DNA of 64,000 nt from Heliopora coerulea (lineage: Eukaryota; Cnidaria; Anthozoa; Scleralcyonacea; Helioporidae). Positions 37,167-48,600 of the stretch are shown piece by piece. A program made the position numbers and the translations under genes. The notes below the pieces were generated by a model. That model saw only the letters and a list, made by a program, of their open reading frames with translations. It had not been told where the DNA came from and did no database searches. Location of the stretch: the NCBI GenBank assembly GCA_030142905.1, contig JASJOG010000074.1:1074001-1138000 (forward strand), in the 5' to 3' direction. How positions within the stretch are numbered: position 1 is the first letter of the stretch; each line of letters opens with the position of its first letter.

Positions 37167-37588
37167 CAGGGGTGTAGTGGAGGGGGGGCTCACTGGGGCT
37201 GAGCCCCCCTTATCAAAATTCCATGGCAATTTGGGGGTGCTGAGCCCCCCTTTATATTTTTTTGCAGATTGTGTAACTTTAATCATGTTTGAATGTTCTG
37301 TGAAATTTATGTAAAGATATTCAGCCATTTCCAACAAGAATGATTTCAGTAATTTCTAGTCGGCCATAACATGTGCCGCCAAAGTACTGATTGTGGCGAT
37401 TGTATTCCTAATATTTTACCTTTTACAAACACAGAAACACTGTTAAATTTTAATAACAGAATTACTGTTACCAAAAATAAAAAAAATAGCATTTTTCAAG
37501 TTTATCATTTTTTCGGGCCTCTCCTGATGTTCAGGACACTGTGTTGGTGGTGAGCCCCCCTTGTTAAAGTTCCAGGACTACACCACTG
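37167..37588. mobile_element. hAT-like MITE of 422 bp inserted in the Penelope-like RT
   Basis: The ends are CAGGGGTGTAGT and the inverse of CAGTGGTGTAGT. They are flanked by an 8 bp target duplication, CTACACAC on the left and CTACATAC on the right, with one mismatch. TIRs starting CAGNGG with 8 bp duplications are characteristic of the hAT superfamily. The element has no transposase. It carries G/C-run palindromic segments (GCTGAGCCCCCC). The insertion splits the Penelope-like frame between two codons that otherwise continue in phase. Confidence 0.85.
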
Positions 37589-39054
37589 CTACATACCTTC
37601 ATCTCTTTCGACATCGTTGACTTTTACCCTTCAATCTCCAAAAACCTTCTAGATCGAGCAATTTCCTGGGGCCAACAACTCACTAAAATTACTCCACAAG
37701 AAGAAGCCATCATCAAACACGTCCGAAAGTCATTTTTATTCCACCGAGAGAAGCCATGGATCCGACGAGGAAGTAAGAATATGCTCGATGTTACCATGGG
37801 AAGTAGCGACGTTTGCGAGCTCGTCGGCCTATTCATCTTAGATTTTCTATCGAAAAAATTTGGAAAGACAAACACGGGACTTTATAGAGACGACGGATTG
37901 ATTTTACTGAAAAACGTCACAGCCAGACTAGCTGAGAAAGCTAAGAAAAATTTAATCAAAGCCTTCGACGAATTCGAGCTCAAGATTACAGCCACAGCCA
38001 ACCAAAAAATTGTTAACTTCCTTGACATCACCCTCAACCTACAAAACGGCAAATTCCAACCCTACAAGCAACCAAATGATGATACGCTATACATCAACAA
38101 ACAGTCCAGCGTCCCGCCAGCCATTATCAAACAGATCCCGAAATCCGTAAGCCGAAGGGTCTCGAAGTTATCATCCGACCACGCCACCTTCACTAACGCT
38201 GCATCCACGTACAACGACGCACTTAAGAACAGCGGCTTCCACACCAGCATCGAATACTTCCCCGACGAAGATCCCAAATTAAGAGCATCCCAACGACAAA
38301 AGAGATCACGAAATATAATATGGTTCAACCCACCATTTAGCCGAAATGTAAAATCCAGCGTGGGACGTAAATTTCTCGCCTTAATGGACAAACACTTTCT
38401 CACAACAAACAAATTACAAAAAATCTTCAACAAGAACACACTGAAGGTTAGCTACAGTTGCATGGGAAACATGAAGAATATTGTAAACAAACATAACGTT
38501 CGCATACTAAATAGAGATAAAATGAACAACAACGAAAGCTATTGCAATTGCCAAAAAAAAGAATCCTGCCCACTACCTGGAAACTGTATGACCTCTAACA
38601 TAATCTACAAAGCCGAAATCTCGCAAGCCGACAGCACGGAAAAGAAATTCTACACAGGTATGACAGCCCACCCATTCAAACATCGTTACAACAACCATAC
38701 GAAATCATTCCGCGACCATAAATACTTGAACAAGACCGTTTTATCAAACTACGTGTGGGGATTAAAGGACGAAGGAAAGGACTTTACAGTTAACTGGTCA
38801 ATTTTAAAACGCGCAAAGGGATATGAAAGTGGAGCAAAGCTATGTAACCTTTGCCTCGAAGAGAAGTTTTATTACGAAAGCCGACAAAAAGAACCTACTA
38901 AATAAGCGAACCGAAATATTCTCAACATGCCGACACAGGAATAAATTCCTCATTAACAAAATTAGCACACCCCGTTGACGCACGGCAATGAGATCACCCG
39001 ACTATTTTTACCTGATGGCGTACGAGACTGTATAAAAGAATAACTAAATCGGGA

Positions 39055-39113
39055 TCTGGACAGTTGTCTGATGATCGTCCAAAGAGACGTGAAACTCTGA
39101 GTAACAACCCAGA
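39055..39113 (+). ncRNA. Hammerhead ribozyme, right copy
   Basis: Core CTGATGA (39068-39074) and GAAA (39091-39094). Stem II is CGTC/GACG with loop CAAAGA, next to a U-U apposition where G-C is usual. Stem III is short, ACT/AGT with loop CTG. The cleavage position is after A39103 (GTA). Stem I is GTTGT/ACAAC continued by TCTGG/CCAGA across a 3-base bulge. Hammerheads with very short stem III are known from Penelope-like elements, where they usually act as dimers. Activity is inferred, not shown. Confidence 0.78.
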
Positions 39114-39199
39114 ATTTTAAGCTTATTCATTTCATTTATCTGCTCTATCTTACAAGATATTGAGCACTCTACATAAAGTCAATATAGAAACTGATTGTA

Positions 39200-39205
39200 T
39201 TGTAT

Positions 39206-39255
<50 letters not shown>
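39200..39255. repeat. TACA/TA microsatellite at the right edge of the Penelope-like element
   Basis: TACATACATACA followed by (TA)n, directly after the right inverted repeat. It mirrors the left flank. Confidence 0.85.
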
Positions 39256-39261
<6 letters not shown>

Positions 39262-39648
39262 TTACGTAACCACTTTACAAGCTGTTTTCCGATCTAATTT
39301 AGGCGGGAAAGCAGGGATCCCTGGTTATCCCCTTACACCATCCGATGATCCTGTCTCCACAGGATGCCAGCAGTTAGTCTATGGAAATTTCAATACTATG
39401 TATTGAGTGATTCTCAATGGAAGCATCCTGAAGTTCTAAAAAAGTGGAGGGGGTAGGGAAAGTTGTCAGAGGCTATTTTTAGGCTAGGTACGTATTGGTC
39501 GATGTGGAAATAAGCAGTGTACCCACACCGGATGTTAGGGCGTTCCCTTAAATAGCGAACTTCCGGTGACTCGACCAGCAGAGTGAGGTTGCTTATTGCA
39601 GGGATCAGAACAGGATTTGATGTTGGCGGTTGGAGCGCTCCAAGAAAG

Positions 39649-42600
39649 ATGAAGATTTCGACGACTGTGGTCGTCTTCATGGCTGTTTCCTCATCCCTGG
39701 CTGGCAGACCAGGTAACTGAAGTGCGATATTTTGCAAGAGTGTCTTTAATTTTCCTCCCGTCGAACGGTTAGTGTTCCGCGAGGGGTAACGGGGATTCCC
39801 ATGTTCTTCCTCTGGAAGGAAATTTGTGAAGTAACGAACTTACTAAAGATCAGTTTATTGTTGGCCAGTGGGTGAGAAAGAGAGAGAGGTGAAAAGTCGT
39901 GCAGAAAGTGGTTTTTAAGTGTTCGGTGGGGGTGATTTAACGTGCCATCGAACTGGAATTAAAAGGTTAAACTAATGTCTAGGGATGCCCTTATTCCGCT
40001 CGAACGTTCCGCTCACCAATAGGAACAGTTTCTTAACGTGAAACGCCACGAATGTTTTCAAGAGAAGTGTTCTGGTATTAATTTTAGCGAGAATTTTTTT
40101 AAGTTTAAGCGCAAAATAAATGTACAAAGAAACAGTGGAAATGTGCTCAGCATGTGTGTGTTTAGCCAGACGTACAAAGTAATCTCCTGCAAGGCAGCAA
40201 CAAAAGATGCGCGGTCTTGATTAATACAAATATCCACTAAAAGTAACAACGAAGACTAAACATCGCTTAACGAAACTGTGATTTTGGTAAGTCCCAAGCA
40301 GTATTCACAGTGTAGTTGTAAGTTGTTTATGTTTTGGGATCTCGACACGCGGCGTTGTTTGGGGAGTTCTACTGTACAAGATATCCCCAAGTTTCTCCGA
40401 CTCCCTTTTCGTTTGAAACTTTTCTTTGCAAACTTCCTACGAAATTTTCCACCTCCCACTCGCAAATACTTTATTGTTTTCCACGTTTTTAGCATATCGA
40501 AATTGTTTTTTTTTTGCGTTGCGGTGTGTAGAAGTCCATCCTTCTGTCACCGCGGCTGGTTAAGGCCAAGCCTCATCAAAAGGCATCGTTTTCCAAAACT
40601 GTGTACGTTAAGGTTAGATTTTATCAGCTCAGAACATGAGGTCTGGTGGTTTAACAGACGGACATGGATGAGCAGCCTGTAAACAACATCTATTCACACA
40701 CTTAAATGCAATCAGAAGGAAAACTAACATGTCTCGTCGGCTATGTGAAGATACTGTTTGTGGCGCCATCAAAGCTACGATAACTGTGCATCTTTTTCTT
40801 TCATTGGTTTCAACATTGACAACAATTTTCTGGTCCTTAAAAGCAAGGAGGTCCGTAAATAAAAACTTAGCTGCATTGTCGTGGTTGATTCTTGTGTATG
40901 AGTTCTCTAAAGCGAAAGGAACAAATGTTTGGCTCTCAAGTTAGGCTTGTCTGTCATATGACATTATTAATTCGATTAAAAATGGTAAGTCGCTATATGA
41001 CGGAGATATTCCCTCACAAATGAGTTTGCGTGATTCTATGAATCAAATTACCAACTATTGTGTTAATTAGACTGCATTAAATTTATCTGCGAAATCATTA
41101 AAAACTCATGTCTCTGAGAGCAGTTTAGTTTTGTCTATTTGGCGGGTGAGTTAACTGCAAGAGCTTGTCCAGACAACCTGTTGCACTTGATTTTGTTATA
41201 AGGAACTCTCACGAAATCAAGGCCTATATATAGCATCTGTGTAAGAGAGTTGGTGTGCCAATAATCATTGTTTTTCAACTCAAAGCTCACTTTTAATGGT
41301 GTTATCACCAATTGTGGTAAAAACAGTTACTAACCTATGATGGAATCACGAAAGCATTCGTTGACTTAAGCTGCAAAACAACAGTATCTCTCTTTACATC
41401 ATTATGCTATACTGCTCACTGCTTGCAACTGCTGGTATGCATTATTAACTTTCGAAAAAAGGACTAAGTCGATCTTAAACTCCAGATAAATGTTGACGAG
41501 AGGTGGATAAGCAATTACATTGTTTGTCTTCGTAACTTGTTGAACCTTTTACACGCAACGATAGAATATTATTTACGACGGAGGACTATGCCACTACGTT
41601 GAAAAATACTGCTTGACATAGCAGTACAAGAGAATTGAACGGTTGATATTCCGCCAGACATAATAAAACTGAATGGTTGGATATTAAAAAAAAGAAACTA
41701 CCACGAAAATATCTCGGCTGTGGATCTAAATATCTCTGACTCATCTGTAACAGTTGCCAGAACGTTCGAAAGGTGTTTTTATTTTGCAAAAAGAAGTTTA
41801 GCACCTAATGTCACCGCAAAAGATATAAACACGAAGATGACATTAGCTTGTACTTTGAGACGAGTACGAATTAAAGACCACCAATGAGCTACAAGTCTAG
41901 TGTAGCAAATACGCATACGTCAGCTTGTGCAGTTCGTATATTCAAAGTATGTTCTGGCTTGTTTTGTTGTTGGACACATCATGCATTCAGTGTTGATTGT
42001 CGACTTAGGCTAACACTGATAAGAACTAATCGCTATGTTCAAGCTAACTGATTAAAAGCCTGACTGCTATAGCTACAGTTCAGACTTATTTAAATCATCC
42101 CCTGGTCCAGGTTGCCTCTACTCTGTCGGCATCATGTGTAAGTCGGCACAGCCTGACTTGACTTGCTTATATTTCATTACAACTTGCTCATAAATCATTA
42201 CCTAATCGCCGCCAGTTGGGTACATTGTAGACGTTTTAAACAAACTGGAACAGTAGCAGCATCATTCTTTGGCATGTTGACTTTTTCATATGCATGCAAT
42301 TGAGTCCGCGACGTAAATGTATTCATCTGCAGAATTAAAAAGCGTTATTGTAGTATATGTCTTAATAATGCTGAAAGGCATTGGGTTGTGACCAGTTCCT
42401 AATAGGAGACATCATGAAAACTTCCTGAAGTGATTTTCAGTCTTCACACACCAAGAAACCCGCTTTTGGAAAGAAAACCTAGCCAAGAGCGCATGAACAT
42501 ATGGTCGTTCATTTCACTTCAGCTGTTCAGAGTATTAATAGAAGTGATCTCATTATCGAAGTGCCTTTATTTCAAAATATTTGTATTTCGAAAAGAATAA

Positions 42601-45600
42601 TAAGGCCGCCACAATTTAATTTTAAAAAGAAACTGAAGACGTTCATGTTTGTTTTACAACGGATATCAGTTCTATTTATATAGCTTTTCTCGAAGGCAAT
42701 TTTAGATTTTATTTTTAAGAATTTATGGACAGATGTAAACAACAGCCCCACTACAAGTACTTGTCGATTTGGTACCAAATACCAGGGGGTAATGAATTAT
42801 TTTCTTTGGGCTTAGTTGAAACCCCACTTCAGGCAGACAAGTATTTATGCCAAGAGATGAAATGCACATTTACAATTTGAACACGCCATGCATTCCAGAT
42901 AGGATAATGAACATTAGCAAGGTAATAAGTCGCAATTGTTAGTGTAACTGTAGTTAACTTTTAGTATAATAATTCCATAGCTTTCAATTTTCATTTTAGA
43001 TCACACGACCTTATTAAAAGCAACTTATTTGTTTAGATAGTTCATAAGTCACCATGTATAAAGATGACTAACTACAAATACAAATATTTAGTGTTGACTG
43101 CCCTGAAAACGCAATAGTGAGTAATTTTGTTCCGCAACTTTCTGACAACGCTGATCACATGTACTAGGTCTGATTCAAGAGAGGGCCATTGGACAGGTTG
43201 TGCTATGGCCTTTAAGAGAGTATGCTAGAAGAATAAACGTGAATGAGATGTTGGAGGGCAAATGTAACAATGCTCTGCAATGTCTGTTTTATGAATTAAT
43301 AATGTACATGAATAAATTCCTCTATTCTGATTGGCTTAGAGCAGTACAATTTCAAGGTAACACAATGCCGAAAAAGGTAATACAGTAATTTGAACTGAAT
43401 CATCTTTTTTTTCCACTCTTTTCATGTATATTATTAAATGGACTTCAGAATCATCCTCAGGGTATTATGAAACGAAAACTTCACAATTAACCTACACTGC
43501 CGAAGACAACTGAAAAATGTTGACTCGAGCGGGATTTGAACTCGCGCCTTCGGGATACCTGTTGATATTGTTGACTTCGGCAAGTGCAGGTTAATTGTGA
43601 AGTTTTCATTTTATTAATTGGTAATAGCATTGTTTCTCGTGGAATTAGGAAAAACACACACTTGTGAGTTTTTCAAGGACCTGAAATAGTGCTCGTCCTT
43701 CGGAATCGTGCTATTTTTATAGTCTTTTTGAAAAACTCACTCGTGCGTGTTTTTCCCAAATTGCACTCAAAACCGTGCTATTATCTATATTAACAATACG
43801 TTATGCTGCAGTGCAATATGTCCCCAGGAGGATCGGTCTTCGATGATTTTGCTCTGGCTAACGCCGGTGAATAACATAGACAACCTTAAACTTGCACCTC
43901 ATAAATTATCGTTGATTCGTAGTAGAAGTAGCCAGCCTGATGAATTTTTGTCCCTGAAGTTCCCTACCTTTCGAGTAGCCATCTCCCGTTTTAATTCGTC
44001 CAATGGTTTTCTTACTTCCAAATTTAGGCAATCAGGTATTTTAGCGTCGGATTGGATTTGGGAAATAAAATAGCGTCGGAATCATTTTAATAGCGCTGGA
44101 TTCATTTTAAAGAGTCAGGATTAGGGTTTCGGTTTAGGTTAGGTTAGGTTAGGGTTATGGTTAGGGTTAAGAGTATATGTTTTAATCCGGCGCTCTTCAT
44201 AAAAAGAATCCGACACTATTTTATTTCCCAAATCCAATCCGACGCTAAAATACAGGATTGCCCAGATTCAACCAACCTCACTTTTCACAGCGTTTCAGGG
44301 ATTAATACCTCTCGAAAGGTCATCTAAAGGTATAAGGATATTCCTTGAGACAAAATGTTTTTCTGAACCCATTTCACCTTAAGTAGAATAAAGCGAGCGA
44401 AAATCAAAGGTTTCTTCCCCAGTCTCCAGGCCGTTATCATTCGACAAGATGGCGTCCAGCCATTTGAAACGTTTTATTCCAAAGAAATAAAAATTTCCAA
44501 CTTTATGATATGTGTCAGCCATTTTTGGACATTTAGACGTAAAAATCAAGGGACAGTAATCCAACTGTATCTGTTGTTTTTGTCTCAGGTTGTAAACTTC
44601 CATTAAGTAGGACGGACGATGGTTTTGAATTGTCGGCGTCATCCAGTGCCCCAGGCAGGGCAGCATCAAATGCAAAGCTTGATGCTAAGAAAGGTTGGTG
44701 TGCGAAGAAGGCAATTAGGTTCAAGGAGTTTCTGCAAGTAAATTTATCAACCATTCGGCACATCGCAGCCGTGGAAACTCGGGGGTTCAAGTGGTCGTTC
44801 AGAGAGTTTTACGTGAAGTCTTTTCTGGTGGGGTACAGCTTGGAAGGCAAGAAGTGGAGATTCTACAAGTCTGCAAGTCAAAAATCAAAATCTATGGTAC
44901 AGCATTATTTTTGTGTTAATTTTTTAGAAAGGTTAATCAGCAGCACGATAGTATCCAATAGTTATAATTACAATATCTACAATATTTTTAATAATAATAA
45001 TAAATAGCAATAGTTGGTTCTGGGCAGAAAACATGTGTGGTGTAAACGAAGATATGGCGTTGGTCTTGTGCTTGCAAATTTTTGCAAGGTCACTTGGAAA
45101 ACAAGTGGAAGATAGATATACTTGGTAGAAGATCAATGTAGACTAATGCCCTCTGGAATGAGCTGCTAGTGTTAGTTTTCAGTATGTGGAAACTGGTCAT
45201 GCTCCAACACATGCAAATTCAACAATACCAGTGATGGTTAATGCTATTTCCATACATTCCTTGTCAAAGGTTGGCTTGGACAACATGCCAAGTCTATTGC
45301 TGTGTTGTTCTTCATGTACAATAGGTATTGGTCTCTAAATTGGCATATCACAGCCAGCTTTACATTTGCATTCTAGGATAATTTATAAATAATTGATTTT
45401 ATATTCTGGCTCTTGGAATTTTTATTTATATGTGTAGTTACTTGGTTCATTTTATTTTATGGATTTTGCCTAAAGGATATAAACTGTAGTATTAGTAGAT
45501 TTGTAATGTAAATATAATGTTCAAAGTGTTGCAGGAGTGGGCAGATATCAGAATGCTTTTTTCTTCACGTGGTTGTTCATTTCTTAGTCACAGTGTAGTT

Positions 45601-48600
45601 TGTATTTGATGTATAGATGCTAAGCAATTATAAGTACCAATCTTGGTAGCAAATAGCTGAACAAGTCAAACTCATATATTGTAGAATTTTCATATTGATG
45701 ATGTGTTTCCTGTTCTGTTCTTTTTTCAAAATCATGTACAAACATCACATTATTATTTTAACATAATATATGGGTTGTAAATAAGAGTCAGGTTCAAAAA
45801 ATGTTTTGAAAGGTAGAGCTCGAGGAGGTGTGGTTTGGCCTAAAAAAATTCAAAAGGAATTAACATCCTGGTTTCTTGATTCTCTCTTTAGCCCTGGACG
45901 GTATGTGAAATTTAACTTTCTTAGTGATTCTTAAGGTAAAAGCTAAAGCTATAAAATATTGCTGCAATGGCTCACATAAACATCCATAATTGTATATTCA
46001 TTGTTTCACAGACTTACATGCATGGTACCAATGCAATCACAAGTTCCATTTGACATAATATCTGGATTCATGAATTACTATTGTTAAGGCAATTAATTTA
46101 AAGATTTGGATGTATGCACTCACTTTCAAATGTTTATTGTTTCTTGGACAAGACTCACACATACCCATGTAATGAATGTTTCAGTTTATAATTTATTTTA
46201 ATAGCACAATTAAAGGAATCATGTGGTTTAATTGTGATAGTTAATTTACCTTTATATCTTTGTTATGCACAACAAACCAGTTGTACATTAAAAATTATAT
46301 TAATTTTAAAGTATTTTGGAAGACTTAAGAGTTAAGTTACTTTATTAGAACATGTTAATGCAAATTACACTGTGCATGGATTATTATAAAATGTATATTT
46401 AAATAAAATAAATAGCTAAATTACTACATCTAAGTTACTGAAACAAAATTTTGATTTTAATTTAATTTTTACAACTTTAAATTTTTAAATTCTAATTTAA
46501 TATTTATGAATATACATCAAATATATATATGTTCTGATGTTACATAGACTGAGCCTTCAGTTGATTTATTGCTGAGTTTTACTCATTACTTTGGGTAAAA
46601 AAGTGGCATATTTTATAATGTTTATGTTCATCTTGATGTCATGAATATATGTTAGCACTTAAAGGAGTTGGGTTAATATGGAAGATTCATAATGGCCACC
46701 TGTTTAAAAATTCTTTGCCTACAGTACATCTTAAGCAGTCCTACTTGCCACATTTGGAAGCAAGGACTCCTCCAAATTACCAATTTGCTTACAAGGGAAG
46801 CCAGGATAATTTATATGCCTATGAAAGAATGCAGTTTAAATAGCTGCCATTACAAAGAAGCTCTAACCTTATAGTTTTTACTTTAGGTAAAATGTGTTTA
46901 ATATGATCATACAATTAAACTTCATTTACCTTTAATTTATTGGGAATTAAAGGTACTTTACTGTTTAAAAGTTAATGTTTACTCACTGTTACTTGCAATT
47001 GTACTGGCTTCTTTCTTAACAGTTATGTCATCTCTTATTTTATTCTGGTCAATGCCAGGTCATTTTGCATGTGAAAGGGCAAGGGAAAACCTCCCAACAG
47101 AGAAGAGTTAAGATTAGTTAATAGAGCAGCTAACACTAATGCATGCTTCTTACGAGAATGTATACTACATTTTGCATTACATAAACAAAAAAAACAACAG
47201 TCGTTTTACGGCTGTTTTCCCTGCTTAGGCAGGGGTTGACTGACATTTTGCATTACATGAGAAATATATTGTTTACTTCTGAAAATAATTGGTGCATGTT
47301 CTTGATCATCTGTATGTATAACTAACCTGCTCTTTGAAAAAATTCTGTGACCTCTTCCTTTTAACTTCTTTAACCTTTTAACAAAAATTCCTATGTAATT
47401 TGGTACATCAGTGTGCAATTAGTTGTTGCATTACAATTTCCTGTCTGTGCATTTTGTAACCAATCCACTTGCACTTTTGTGTTAGAAATGTAAAGAAATG
47501 TACCCTTTGATCATCAACTACTGTACTTTTGAAAACAACATGCCAGTTTGCATTATTGTCAAACTTTTGAGACCTGTTTAATTTCTCATATGTAATTTTT
47601 TCTGTTCTACTTAGCAGACATTTGCTGGAAATAGTGACTCATCAAGTAGCATCTGGAATGAACTTGAGCCGCCTTTCATTGCCAAATACATCCGGATTTA
47701 CCCCTTGTATTTCAAGAATGAGATGTGCATGAAGTTGGAGTTGTATGGCTGTAATAAAACTGTTGGTAAGAACATTAAAATGAGCTATAGAGGGAGTTGC
47801 TTAGTTAGGTGAAACAGTGGGAAAAAATTAATGACGTTCCCTAGCAAAGCCATTTTCATGATGTAATGTATTTTTTCACACCTGTTAACCTTCACATCTT
47901 CCCTTTTAAACCTTTATACACGAGCAAATATCTTTGTCACAGAAAACGTGCCACAGAAAATTTGCTTATGTGGACTGCACTTTATCAAAAGTGGGTGGCA
48001 CAAAGGTTCGACCAGCTTAAAAATCTTATTGAGGCGTCAAAGGTTTGGGTCCTTTTCACATTCCTAATCCCAGTTGCTGAGAATGGCAAATAGTCCTGCT
48101 ACTTATAATTGTCAAACATACTACGAGCATTGCTTGTTCTTATTGTAGATTGCACCCATGTTTCAAAGTTGGATGAAAACCAGAACTTTAATATTGCTTC
48201 ACCACTGTACCCTTCTCCTTACCCAAGTGGCCTTCACTGTAACTGGCTGATTTCCTTACCTAAACCGAACACTCCAGTGGCACTCGTCTCTTTGGATTTC
48301 GACGTGGGGGGCTCGTTGGATGACAATGGCTTATGTGCGAAGCACGTATTGAAAGTTTACAAGAGTTTCTACTCATTCTCCAAACATTTGGTTGGGGCAT
48401 ACTGCAACAACAATACCCAAATGATGCCACGGATAATTATGAGCTCAAGTCAATTCATTCGCATTTCATTCGAAGGTGGTGATAATAAACTGAAAACCTA
48501 CAGAGGTTTTAGTCTAATGATATGGACATCTCATAAGGGTAAGACAGGATTAAAGAGTAGAGGATGCGCTGAAGATATTCTATGTGTTTATGTGTGGAAT

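Larger units (their letters stand above)
36556..39203 (+). mobile_element. Penelope-like element, 5'-truncated, flanked by inverted copies of its 3' end
   Basis: The RT frame opens at about 36904, continues from 36937, is interrupted at 37167-37588 and resumes to the stop at 38905. Motifs are SLKDHKENF, CRLINPAKSDLGKVSK, SFDIVDFYPSIS and the catalytic LYRDDGL. The C-terminus has a CNC/C zinc-binding-like cluster and KFYTGMTAHPFKHR, as in GIY-YIG endonuclease domains. Penelope-like elements combine such an RT with GIY-YIG, which supports the call. The RT N-terminus is lost where the left inverted repeat begins. About 350 bp at 36556-36906 is the inverse of 38852-39203 and includes the last codons of the ORF, so the left copy is an inverted 3' fragment and not a true LTR. 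AT microsatellites flank both sides. Confidence 0.87.

Noticed and set aside
36852..37337. 161-codon minus-strand frame
   Set aside because: It is the antisense shadow of the Penelope-like RT exon and the MITE.
40278..40682. 134-codon plus-strand frame in receptor intron 1
   Set aside because: Overlapping minus-strand frames, no motif, and no splice-compatible link to receptor exons.
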